47,429 bases of DNA, taken from the NCBI GenBank assembly GCA_017960585.1, contig JAGCYX010000012.1, positions 1 to 47,429 of the forward strand, given 5' to 3'. The DNA is from Bacteroidales bacterium. Its GTDB lineage: Bacteria; Bacteroidota; Bacteroidia; Bacteroidales; UBA932. Numbering within the stretch: position 1 is the stretch's first letter; each line of letters begins with the position of its first letter. Both the position numbers and the translations under genes were made by a program. The notes under the pieces were generated by a model, which was not told where the DNA came from, did no database searches, and saw only the letters and a program-made list of their open reading frames with translations. Positions 40,862 to 47,429 of the stretch are shown in pieces.

Positions 40862-43188
40862 TACACAATGCAATTGCGAAGGCGTTCGCCTTCCTGGGCG
40901 CCCTGGCCGCCCTCGCTGCCTGCGGCAGCCCCGCCGGCAAGGTCTTACCCGCCATCCAACCCGATCCTGCCGTGGAGGCGCAGGTCGAGAAAGTCCTCAA
41001 GGGCATGACCCTCGAGGAGAAAGCCGGCCAGATGGTGCAGCTCTCCATCCTGCTGGTCCAGGATGAAACGGGCGAGAACCTGGATCCCGCCAAGCTGGAG
41101 AAGATCTTCGGGCAGTACAAGGTCGGCTCCATTCTGAACGTGCTGAACGACAAGGCGCAGAGCCGCGAACATACGGCCGAACTCGTGCGCCAGATGCAGG
41201 AAGCGTCCATGCGGATACTCGGTACCCCGTGCATCTACGGCTTGGATATGATCCACGGCGCCAGCTACCTCACCGACGGCTCGCTCTTCCCGCAGGAGAT
41301 CAACCTCGGTGCCACGTTCAATCGGGATTACGCCGCGGCGATGGGCCGCGTGATGGCGTATGAGACGCGTGCCGCGCAGGTGCCGTGGGTGTTCTCCCCG
41401 GTCATGGACCTGGGCCGCGACGCCCGCTGGTCCCGCCAGTGGGAGAGCTGGGGCGAGGATCCCTATCTGCAGGCCGAGATGGCCCGCACCGAAACCCTGG
41501 CCCTGCAGGGAAATGATCCCAATCACGTGGACCTCGAGCACGTGGCCGTGAGCATCAAGCATTTCATGGGCTACGGCGTGCCGCATACCGGCAAGGACCG
41601 CACGCCCGCGTATATCGCAGAAAACGACCTGCGCGAGAAATTCTTCCGCCCGTTCAAGGAATGCTTCGAGGCCGGCGCGCTGACCGCGATGGTCAATTCC
41701 GCTTCCATCAACGGCGTCCCCACGCATGCCAACTATGAATTGCTGACCGTCTGGGTGAAGCAGCAGCTGGGCTGGGACGGCATGCTGGTCACGGACTGGG
41801 CCGACATCGACAACCTCTATACCCGCGACCACGTGGCTGCCGACAAGCGGGAGGCCGTGAAGATCGGCATCAACGCGGGCATCGATATGATCATGGACCC
41901 GTATGATCCCGAATGCTGCAACGTGATCGTGGACCTGGCGAAGAGCGGCGAGATTCCGATGTCCCGCATCGACGACGCCGTGCGCCGCGTTTTGCGTCTC
42001 AAGGTCCGTCTGGGCCTGTTCGACAACCCGACCTGGGAAGGGGAGTATCCGGAGTTCGCCTCCAAGGAATTCGCACAGCAGTCCTACGCCGCGACCGTGG
42101 AGTCCGAGGTGCTGCTCAAGAACGAAGGCCTCCTGCCGCTCAAGGGCACCGAGCGCATCCTCGTCACGGGCCCGAATGCCAACAGCCTGCGCGCCATGAA
42201 CGGCGGCTGGTCCTACACCTGGCAGGGTTCCGCGGACGATTTCGTGCCGCAGTACAATACGATTCTGGAGGCGCTGCAGCAGCGTTTCGGCAAGGTGAGC
42301 TATGAACCCGGTGTGCAGTATGTCAACATCCCGATGGCCTGGCAGGCCGAGGATGCTTCCGGCATCCACAAGGCCGTGGCCGCCGCCCGCGGGGTGGACG
42401 TGATCGTGGCCTGCGTGGGCGAGAACAGCTACTGCGAGACGCCCGGCAATATGGACGACCTGAACCTTTCGGAGAACCAGAAGGAGCTCGTGCGGCAGCT
42501 CGCCGCCACCGGCAAACCGGTCATCCTGGTGCTGAACGAAGGCCGTCCTCGCATCATCGGCGACATCGAGCCGCTGGTAAAGGCGGTCGTGGACGTGATG
42601 CTGCCGTCCAACTACGGCGGTGACGCCCTGGCGGCGCTGCTCGCCGGCGACGAGAACTTCTCCGGCAAGCTGCCGTTCACCTACAGCAAGCACATCAACG
42701 CCCTGCATACCTACGACTACAAGGTCTCCGAGCATCGCGAAGTGATGGAGGGTTCCTACAACTACGACGCCGTGATGGATGTCCAGTGGCCCTTCGGCTA
42801 CGGCCTGAGCTACACCACCTTCTCCTATGGAAATATGCAGCTGCAGAGCCCGGCGGAGTTCGGCCCGAACGACGTGCTGAAGTTGTCCGTGGACGTGACC
42901 AATACCGGTTCCCGCGCCGGCAAGGAGGCCGTGCTGCTCTACAGCTCCGACCTCGTGGCGTCCATCATTCCGGACGTGAAGCGCCTGCGCGGCTTCGAGA
43001 AGATCGAGCTGCAGCCGGGCGAGACGAAAACCGTTTCCTTCGAGGTTCCCGCCTCGGAGCTGGCGTTCGTCGGCGCGGACGGCAAGTGGCGCCTGGAGGA
43101 AGGCGATTTCCGTCTCAGTTGCGGCGGCCAGGCCGTGATGGTACATTGCATCCAGACCAAGGTCTGGTTCACCCCGAATATCAATTAA
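40858..43188 (+). CDS. GH3 beta-glycosidase, lipoprotein
   Basis: A 776-residue GH3 enzyme with lipoprotein signal MIHNAIAKAFAFLGALAALA followed by the lipobox LAAC. The barrel domain contains GTPCIYGLDMIHGASYLTDG, KHFMGYG and the nucleophile D313 in VTDWADIDNL; the alpha/beta sandwich has LLKNEGLLPLK and VGENSYCETPGN, where the acid/base region is expected; the C-terminal fibronectin-III-like domain includes WPFGYGLSYTTF. Probably a beta-glucosidase acting on oligosaccharides released with the overlapping GH31, as in xyloglucan breakdown; beta-xylosidase is the main alternative. A palindromic element follows 5 nt after the stop. Confidence 0.9.
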   Translation: MIHNAIAKAFAFLGALAALAACGSPAGKVLPAIQPDPAVEAQVEKVLKGMTLEEKAGQMVQLSILLVQDETGENLDPAKLEKIFGQYKVGSILNVLNDKAQSREHTAELVRQMQEASMRILGTPCIYGLDMIHGASYLTDGSLFPQEINLGATFNRDYAAAMGRVMAYETRAAQVPWVFSPVMDLGRDARWSRQWESWGEDPYLQAEMARTETLALQGNDPNHVDLEHVAVSIKHFMGYGVPHTGKDRTPAYIAENDLREKFFRPFKECFEAGALTAMVNSASINGVPTHANYELLTVWVKQQLGWDGMLVTDWADIDNLYTRDHVAADKREAVKIGINAGIDMIMDPYDPECCNVIVDLAKSGEIPMSRIDDAVRRVLRLKVRLGLFDNPTWEGEYPEFASKEFAQQSYAATVESEVLLKNEGLLPLKGTERILVTGPNANSLRAMNGGWSYTWQGSADDFVPQYNTILEALQQRFGKVSYEPGVQYVNIPMAWQAEDASGIHKAVAAARGVDVIVACVGENSYCETPGNMDDLNLSENQKELVRQLAATGKPVILVLNEGRPRIIGDIEPLVKAVVDVMLPSNYGGDALAALLAGDENFSGKLPFTYSKHINALHTYDYKVSEHREVMEGSYNYDAVMDVQWPFGYGLSYTTFSYGNMQLQSPAEFGPNDVLKLSVDVTNTGSRAGKEAVLLYSSDLVASIIPDVKRLRGFEKIELQPGETKTVSFEVPASELAFVGADGKWRLEEGDFRLSCGGQAVMVHCIQTKVWFTPNIN

Positions 43189-43193
43189 CTTAT

Positions 43194-43319
43194 GCGCTCG
43201 CCGTCCTGCTCCCTCCGGATGCCGTCGCTTCGCGACCCCTCCCACCGCTACGCGGCGGGCCCCTCCCTCTTACGAGCCGAGGGTGGCTACGTGCCCCGGA
43301 GGGAGAGGACGGCGAGCGC
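43194..43319 (+). repeat. Palindromic structured element, copy 2, between GH3 and the dehydrogenase
   Basis: The arms pair over about 24 bp with a single bulged G: CGCTCGCCGTCCT then CTCCCTCCGG on the left (43195-43218), CCGGAGGGAGAGGACGGCG and AGCG on the right (43296-43318). Inside are hairpins GTCGC/GCGAC (43224-43236) and CCCACCGC/GCGGCGGG (43241-43259, one mismatch), then a 32-nt block (43260-43291) that equals 4778-4810 of copy 1 apart from one missing G. A 10-nt GACCCCTCCC is also identical (43234-43243 and 4750-4759). Stem sequences differ between copies but stay paired. The gap 43189-43331 is otherwise empty. Confidence 0.85.
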
Positions 43320-43331
43320 GAAAGGAAAGTA

Positions 43332-44267
43332 ATGATGAAGATAGTCTTTCTGGATGCCGCCACGCTGGGGGAGACCCCGCTGGACGAGATCGCTGCGCAG
43401 GGCGAGCTGGTCTGCTATCCCTTCTCGAATCGCGAAGAATCGCTGGAGCGGGTGGGGGACTGCGAGGTGCTGATCGTGAACAAGGTGCGCGTGGACGAGG
43501 TACTGCTGTCGTGCGCCCCGCGCCTCCGGTTGATCTGCGTGGCCGCCACCGGCATGAACAACATCGACCTGGAAGCGGCCGCGGCCCGGAATATCCCGGT
43601 TCGCAACGCCGTCGGCTATTCCACGGAATCCGTCGTGCAGTCCACCTTCGCACATTTGCTTTCGCTGGCGGGCTATTCGCCCTATTTCGACGACTGCGTC
43701 AAGAGCGGCCGCTATTCCGCCGGCACGCTCTTCTGCGACATTTCCCATCCTTATCCGGAGCTGGCCGGCAAGACGCTGGGCATCATCGGCCTGGGAACCA
43801 TCGGTGCGCGTGTGGCGGCCGTGGCGTGCGCTTTCGGAATGCAGGTCATCTATTACTCGACCTCAGGCACGTCCCACAATCAGGACTACCCGAGCGTGCC
43901 GCTGGACGAGTTGCTCGCCAGTGCGGATGTGGTCAGCGTCCACGCACCGCTGAACGAGCGCACGAAGGGCCTGATCGGCGCGCAGGAACTGCGCCGGATG
44001 AAGCCGACGGCCTTCCTGCTGAACCTGGGCCGCGGCGGCATCGTGGACGAGTCGGCGCTGGCGGAGGCCGTAGATGCCGGCGTGATCGCCGGCGCAGCGC
44101 TGGACGTGTACGTGAAGGAGCCGCTGCCGGCGGACAGCCCGCTGCTGCACGTGCGGCACCCGGAACGCTTCCGCTTCACGCCGCACACGGCCTGGGCGAG
44201 CCGCGAAGCGCTGCTTCGCCTTGTGCATCAGATCGCTGAGAACATTCGTGGCACGGTTTTGGATTAG
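43332..44267 (+). CDS. D-2-hydroxyacid dehydrogenase
   Basis: A 311-residue NAD(P)-dependent oxidoreductase of the D-isomer 2-hydroxyacid dehydrogenase family (glycerate/hydroxypyruvate-type). The nucleotide-binding motif is TLGIIGLGTIGARVAAVA; the catalytic Arg is in LNLGRGGIVDES, the Glu in DVYVKEPLPADSP, and the His in FTPHTAWAS. Substrate cannot be told; hydroxypyruvate/glycerate or phosphoglycerate are typical, though the PGDH regulatory tail is absent. The frame is open upstream through the whole palindromic element, but the conserved start is MKIVFLD; ATG at 43332 or 43335. It is separated from GH3 only by the element and ends in a terminator at 44325. Confidence 0.88.
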   Translation: MMKIVFLDAATLGETPLDEIAAQGELVCYPFSNREESLERVGDCEVLIVNKVRVDEVLLSCAPRLRLICVAATGMNNIDLEAAAARNIPVRNAVGYSTESVVQSTFAHLLSLAGYSPYFDDCVKSGRYSAGTLFCDISHPYPELAGKTLGIIGLGTIGARVAAVACAFGMQVIYYSTSGTSHNQDYPSVPLDELLASADVVSVHAPLNERTKGLIGAQELRRMKPTAFLLNLGRGGIVDESALAEAVDAGVIAGAALDVYVKEPLPADSPLLHVRHPERFRFTPHTAWASREALLRLVHQIAENIRGTVLD

Positions 44268-44324
44268 CTTGTATTCCGAAAAGAACAATAGAATATTAAG
44301 CAATAAACATGTACTAAACCTAAA

Positions 44325-44357
44325 GAAAAGCGGACCCCGTGACGGGCTCCGCTTTTT
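44325..44357 (+). terminator. Rho-independent terminator after the dehydrogenase
   Basis: AAGCGGA then CCC pair with GGG and TCCGCTT across a CGTGA loop with one bulged C, followed by a T run (GCTTTTTTA). It ends the GH31-GH3-dehydrogenase transcript 58 nt after the stop. Confidence 0.85.
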
Positions 44358-44360
44358 TAT

Positions 44361-44391
44361 TTGCATAAAACCAAAAAAACAACCATCTTTG
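44361..44391 (+). promoter_or_regulatory. Promoter of the small envelope operon
   Basis: TTG at 44361-44363, 20 nt, CATCTTTG at 44384-44391, one base from TAnnTTTG. It lies directly after the preceding terminator and 25 nt before the YtxH start. Confidence 0.65.
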
Positions 44392-44415
44392 ATGTAGATT
44401 ATAACACGAACTATT

Positions 44416-44655
44416 ATGGCCAACGGTAACTCATTTTTCGCATTCCTGGCCGGCGCCGTGACCGGTGCCGCCCTCTTGCTCCTCGCCAACACCGAAAAGG
44501 GGGAGGAGGTCGTCAAAGACATCAAAGAAAAAGGCTCCGAAGCGTTCAACAACGGCCGTGCCGCCGTCCTTAAGGGTCTCGACAAGGTCGAGGATGCCCT
44601 GAAGGAAAAGAAGGCCCGGGCCGGCGCCGAATTTGAGAAAGAGGAGGACGAATAA
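44416..44655 (+). CDS. YtxH-domain small membrane protein
   Basis: A 79-residue protein with one N-terminal transmembrane helix (SFFAFLAGAVTGAALLLLA) containing the YtxH-type glycine pattern, followed by a charged amphipathic helix (EEVVKDIKEKGSEAFNNG, ending EKEEDE). Members of this family are induced by stress or general stress regulators in other phyla; here that is inference. First gene of a three-gene operon under its own promoter; the next gene starts 1 nt after its stop. Confidence 0.82.
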   Translation: MANGNSFFAFLAGAVTGAALLLLANTEKGEEVVKDIKEKGSEAFNNGRAAVLKGLDKVEDALKEKKARAGAEFEKEEDE

Positions 44656-44656
44656 G

Positions 44657-45004
44657 ATGGATAAGGATTCTTCATTAGGCGTCTTGGGCAAAGATGCCCG
44701 GGACATCGTGAACCTTGCGGTCGACGAGGTCAAACTGAAGACCACCCGCGGCCTTTCGACAGCCCTCTCCCAGATTCTTGCCTATCTGGTCATCATCTGC
44801 ACCGTATTCCTGGTGCTTGGACTGCTCTCCCTGGCGCTGCTCCAATGGCTCAATGGCCTGCTCGGAGCTCCGTGGGGCACGCTCATCATCGCCGGCGTTT
44901 TTTTGCTGGTTCTGGTTTTCCTGTTGATGAACCGGCAGAAAATGTTCCGTGACCTGTTCGTCAAGCTGTTTATTGATGTATTTTACGACACCGACGATGA
45001 GTAG
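44657..45004 (+). CDS. Holin-superfamily-III-like small membrane protein
   Basis: A 115-residue protein with two transmembrane segments (LAYLVIICTVFLVLGLLSLA and TLIIAGVFLLVLVFLLM) preceded by a soluble amphipathic helix (DIVNLAVDEVKLKTTRGL). The layout matches the phage-holin superfamily III / YqjE-like family (PF07332-like) found as chromosomal genes beside YtxH proteins, so no phage is implied. The start at 44657 is chosen because it follows the preceding stop by 1 nt; an upstream in-frame ATG lies inside the YtxH gene. Its stop overlaps the next start. Confidence 0.75.
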   Translation: MDKDSSLGVLGKDARDIVNLAVDEVKLKTTRGLSTALSQILAYLVIICTVFLVLGLLSLALLQWLNGLLGAPWGTLIIAGVFLLVLVFLLMNRQKMFRDLFVKLFIDVFYDTDDE

Positions 45005-45242
45005 CAAATACGGAAATATCAAGACCGCTGATGAGTTGGAGAAGGCTCTCCTGCGACTTCAAGCGGAACAGAAGGCGACCGCCAGAAGATTCAGGAAAGA
45101 GGCCAACCACGTGGCGGGTTATCTGAAACCTGTCAATCTGGTCGGTAATCTGGTCTCGACAGTCTCCCTGACGAATGTCGGGCTGGGAATGGTCCGGGGG
45201 CTCCGGAAACTCCTGACTGGCTCGGCGGCCCGGAAACACTAG
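44997..45242 (+). CDS. Hypothetical 81-residue protein of the YtxH operon
   Basis: A small basic protein with a predicted coiled helix (ADELEKALLRLQAEQKATAR) and a moderately hydrophobic C-terminal half (PVNLVGNLVSTVSLTNVGLG). No family is recognised; comparable third genes follow YtxH and holin-like genes in Bacteroidota. The ATG at 44997 overlaps the preceding stop by 8 nt. Its end overlaps the stop region of the convergent acyltransferase gene by 4 nt. Confidence 0.7.
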   Translation: MSSKYGNIKTADELEKALLRLQAEQKATARRFRKEANHVAGYLKPVNLVGNLVSTVSLTNVGLGMVRGLRKLLTGSAARKH

Positions 45243-46156
45243 AACAAGTCCCTGTAGAAGTTCAGCAGCCGTTCGTACCCGATGTGGAAGGGGACGAAGA
45301 GCGGCAGGATCATGTGTAGGGCGAAGCGCACGGTGTGCGCCCAGGCCTTGTCCTTCATGCCGTGCATGATGATCAGGTAGGGGAGCCAGATGGGCAGGGC
45401 GCCCACGGCGCAGACGACGAACAGCGGCAGCGACAGCAGCGCCGCCGGAATGCGGAGCCAGAGGCTGCCCTGGCGCCGTTCGAGCGGTTCTCCGATCAGG
45501 GAGATGACGCGTTCGCGTAGATCTTCACATAACTCCCGATATACTTCCGCTTCCGGAAGGTCCGCGCGCCTGGCGAATTCCGCCCCGATTTCCAGAGGCT
45601 CGCCGACGCGCATCCGCACGCGGGTCTGGCCGCGGAAGAAATCCTCGTAATTGGTTCCGATTGGAACGATGTAAATCGGCATTCCGAGCTGCTCGGAGGC
45701 CATTTTTGCAATACGGAAGATACCTTTCTTGACGGGCAGCATGCCGCGCTCGGGATGGTGCGTGCCCTCGGCATACATGCAGAAGGGGACGTCGTGGTCC
45801 AGGCAGTCGATAATCTCGTCGAAGACTTCGAAATTCTTGGCTACTTCGGCCAGTCCGTTGCGCTCGCGGGCGAGGGGGACGATGCGCAGCCAGCGCAGGA
45901 TCTTCGCCACCCGGGGTTTCTTGAAGATGTCCGAGCGGGCGCCGAAGGCGATCGGATCCTTGTTCGGCCGCAGGAGCAGCTGCAGCATCGGGTCCATCAG
46001 CGTGGCGCAGTGGTTGGGCGCCAGCATGACCGCTCCTTCCGTGGGAATATGTTCCATCCCTTCGATGCGGATGGACCGGAAACAGCTCCGCGTGATGAGG
46101 TCGGTATAGTGGCGGGCCCGGACGTAGCCGCGGTAATACTCCCAGATCTTAGCCAT
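45239..46156 (-). CDS. PlsC-like 1-acylglycerol-3-phosphate acyltransferase
   Basis: A 305-residue acyltransferase of phospholipid synthesis. Motif I is APNHCATLMDPML with His49 and Asp55; the spacing is H-x5-D rather than the H-x4-D of E. coli PlsC, as in GPAT-like members of the LPLAT superfamily. Motif III is CMYAEGTHHPE, with His in place of the usual Arg of EGTR. A hydrophobic C-terminal pair (LLSLPLFVVCAVGALPIWLP and later FALHMILPLFVPF) anchors it to the inner membrane. Glycerol-3-phosphate acyltransferase is an alternative. Its start overlaps the symporter gene end by 8 nt, so they are co-translated. Confidence 0.82.
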   Translation of the reverse strand: MAKIWEYYRGYVRARHYTDLITRSCFRSIRIEGMEHIPTEGAVMLAPNHCATLMDPMLQLLLRPNKDPIAFGARSDIFKKPRVAKILRWLRIVPLARERNGLAEVAKNFEVFDEIIDCLDHDVPFCMYAEGTHHPERGMLPVKKGIFRIAKMASEQLGMPIYIVPIGTNYEDFFRGQTRVRMRVGEPLEIGAEFARRADLPEAEVYRELCEDLRERVISLIGEPLERRQGSLWLRIPAALLSLPLFVVCAVGALPIWLPYLIIMHGMKDKAWAHTVRFALHMILPLFVPFHIGYERLLNFYRDLF

Positions 46157-47111
46157 TCCTGAGGGCCTTGCGGAATTCGTAACGGTTGAAAATGGTGCTG
46201 ACGGTCAGGCCGCTGATGATGTGCCAGATGCCCCACCAGGCCGTGATCACGAGGGTGCCGCCGTGCGGCGGGAAACCGGCGAAGAGGTTGGTGCCCAGCA
46301 GCAGGACGAGACCCAGGCCGCTGTTCTGGATGCCGGTCTCGATGGTCAGTGTGCGGCGGTCTTTCCTAGGGACCTTGAAGGCGCTGCCCATGCCGAAACC
46401 GATGCTGAGGGCCAGCAGGTTGTGGATCAGCACCACCAGGAAGATGTATTTCACGCACTTGAGGAAGGCCTCGATGTTGCCCATGAAGGACAGGACCACC
46501 ATCGCGATGAAGAAGAGGATGCTGAACCATTGCATGGGCTTCTTCATCTTTTCGGCCGCCTTCGGCAGGAAGCGGGCGGTCAGCACGCCGAGCGTGAGCG
46601 GAATGCCCAGCAGGATGAAAATGGTCTTGAAGACGTCCCAGAGGGGAATGGAGAGCTGCGGGACGTCGCCGGCGATGTCGGCGACGTGCAGGTAGAGGTT
46701 GCCGTAGAGCCAGAAATTGAACGGCGTCATCAGGATGGCCAGCGCCGTGCTGATGGCCGTGAGGCTCACGGAGAGTTCGATGTTCGCCTTGGAGAGCGAA
46801 CTCATGAAGTTCGAAATATTGCCGCCGGGGCAGGAGGCCACCAGGATCATTCCTAGCGCCATGGTCCAGCTGATCCAATGGCCGAAGAGGAGGGCGAGCA
46901 GGAAGGTCAGCAGCGGCAGCAGGACCAGCTGGCAGACCATGCCGATGATAAGCGATTTGGGCTGTCTGAAGACCTCGGCAAACATTTTGGGCTTGATGCC
47001 GAGCGCGACGCCATACATGACGAATGCCAGGACGATGTTGATGGTGTTCATGCCACCCGCGTTCATCGTTACGTCGATGCTGTCTATAATCGAAGTGATT
47101 TCAGGTCTCAT
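46149..47111 (-). CDS. Bile acid:sodium symporter family (BASS/SBF) protein
   Basis: A 320-residue membrane protein with about ten helices. Family marks are the unwound helix region SCPGGNISNFMSSLSKANIELS (residues about 84-105, quoted here only in part as CPGGNISNFMSSLS) and the crossover ETGIQNSGLGLVLL near residue 250, which bind Na+ in BASS proteins. It would import an organic anion with Na+. Bile acids are possible for a gut bacterium, but the family also carries pantothenate, pyruvate and sulphate-linked substrates. First of a two-gene minus-strand operon with the acyltransferase; a promoter lies at 47129-47158. Confidence 0.88.
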   Translation of the reverse strand: MRPEITSIIDSIDVTMNAGGMNTINIVLAFVMYGVALGIKPKMFAEVFRQPKSLIIGMVCQLVLLPLLTFLLALLFGHWISWTMALGMILVASCPGGNISNFMSSLSKANIELSVSLTAISTALAILMTPFNFWLYGNLYLHVADIAGDVPQLSIPLWDVFKTIFILLGIPLTLGVLTARFLPKAAEKMKKPMQWFSILFFIAMVVLSFMGNIEAFLKCVKYIFLVVLIHNLLALSIGFGMGSAFKVPRKDRRTLTIETGIQNSGLGLVLLLGTNLFAGFPPHGGTLVITAWWGIWHIISGLTVSTIFNRYEFRKALRNG

Positions 47112-47128
47112 TGTGCACGATTTGGAGG

Positions 47129-47158
47129 TAAAGGTAGGAAAAAAGTGTCAAACTTCAA
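47129..47158 (-). promoter_or_regulatory. Promoter of the symporter gene
   Basis: Read on the minus strand: TTG (47158-47156), 19 nt, TACCTTTA (47136-47129), one base from TAnnTTTG. The start codon at 47111 is 18 nt downstream. Confidence 0.6.
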
Positions 47159-47270
47159 CCAAACAGCCGAATGAAAGCATTCCTGGGCCGGATTGCCAAA
47201 AAATTAATATACCTATAAAGTGCTGAAAATCAGCCCGACAAAAAATTATTAAAAAATTTTCAAAAAAAAT

Positions 47271-47300
47271 TTGCAGATTCAATTTTTTGTTGTACCTTTG
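47271..47300 (+). promoter_or_regulatory. Strong Bacteroidota-type promoter at the window end
   Basis: TTG (47271-47273), 19 nt, TACCTTTG (47293-47300), both consensus, preceded by an AT-only tract (about 47240-47270) that may act as an UP-like element. The best promoter in the window. Confidence 0.8.
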
Positions 47301-47305
47301 CATTC

Positions 47306-47420
47306 GGGTTGAGCAAGTGACCGTTCTGGCCCATCAACCTATTGGTTATTAGTTTTAGTGTTATTAATTATGTGGTTAGTATGAGTTGTTGCCGAGATGG
47401 TACCAACTCATTTCTTTTTA
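47306..47420 (+). ncRNA. Candidate leader or small RNA ending in a hairpin
   Basis: From the promoter at 47271-47300 a transcript would start near 47306 and meet a hairpin: ATGAGTTG (47381-47388) pairs with CAACTCAT (47404-47411), extended inward by TGCC/GGTA around the loop GAGAT, followed by TTTCTTTTTA. That gives an RNA of about 115 nt. It is either a small RNA with its own terminator or an attenuated leader of a gene beyond the window edge. A short frame ATG TGG TTA GTA TGA (47370-47384) ends on the hairpin's 5' arm, and the ATG at 47381 stays open to the edge. No known RNA family is recognised. Confidence 0.45.
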
Positions 47421-47429
47421 TATCCCCCC

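Noticed and set aside
38177-43245. 869- and 766-codon minus-strand open frames opposite the GH31 and GH3 genes
   Set aside because: Antisense shadows of GC-rich genes with intact catalytic residues.
43194-43319. Copy 2 of the palindrome as an ordinary transcription terminator of GH3
   Set aside because: There is no T run after the stem, the inner core is shared with a copy inside a gene, and the dehydrogenase continues downstream.
44657-45004. Prophage signalled by a holin-like gene
   Set aside because: No endolysin, structural or integrase genes nearby; the gene belongs to a chromosomal YtxH operon.

Overview
The window is a chromosomal segment of a GC-rich member of the Bacteroidota, most likely a Bacteroidales gut or rumen lineage. 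Four things point there: promoters of the Bacteroidota type (TTG, 19-20 nt, TAnnTTTG) ahead of several genes, a fimbrillin (FimA/Mfa-like) operon, many small lipoproteins with a Cys lipobox, and typical Bacteroidota families (fimbria-associated DUF3575-like protein, DUF5723-like barrel, NptA-type Na/Pi carrier). I see no rRNA, tRNA, CRISPR array, insertion sequence or phage module. The species cannot be named from the sequence alone.

Layout. 1-2.8 kb: end of araA and a ribulokinase-like FGGY kinase (L-arabinose catabolism). 2.8-5.9 kb: a tightly overlapping run of an HsdR-N-like nuclease-fold protein, CCA-adding enzyme, a XerC/D-type recombinase and the ribosome hibernation factor, closed by a strong terminator. 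6.0-7.7 kb: two tandem paralogous lipoproteins of unknown function. 7.7-8.7 kb (minus): holA. 8.8-14.25 kb: GH51 arabinofuranosidase, a NatAB-like ABC exporter, and a 5'-nucleotidase split into two genes. 14.2-14.9 kb: a small zinc-ribbon gene (minus) and a palindrome-rich regulatory gap. 14.9-24.4 kb: ssb followed by a six-gene fimbrial operon. 24.4-26.4 kb: tcdA and a ModF-like tandem ABC ATPase. 26.4-29.1 kb (minus): Na/Pi carrier and an SDR protein. 29.2-32.9 kb: flavodiiron protein, a lipoprotein and a DUF5723-like barrel. 32.9-38.0 kb (minus): a CPA2 antiporter and an MMPL/RND-type transporter. 38.0-44.3 kb: GH31 with PA14 insert, GH3, and a D-2-hydroxyacid dehydrogenase. 44.4-45.2 kb: three small envelope genes (YtxH, holin-like, hypothetical). 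45.2-47.1 kb (minus): a bile-acid:Na symporter-family protein and an acyltransferase. The last 300 bases hold a strong promoter and a hairpin-ended leader or small RNA.

How the genes work together. GH31, GH3, GH51, AraA and the kinase fit release of xylose, glucose and arabinose side chains from plant polysaccharide (xyloglucan or arabinoxylan) and arabinose catabolism, but no SusC/SusD pair is present here. The fimbrial operon should build a lipoprotein-derived surface fibre.

The most unusual object is a structured palindromic element of about 125 bp present twice: once inside the recombinase gene (4710-4833), where it is read through in frame and adds about 41 residues, and once between the GH3 and dehydrogenase genes (43194-43319). 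Its stems differ in sequence between copies yet remain paired, and its core is almost identical. It resembles in principle the protein-coding palindromic elements known from Rickettsia, but I do not recognise it as a named family.
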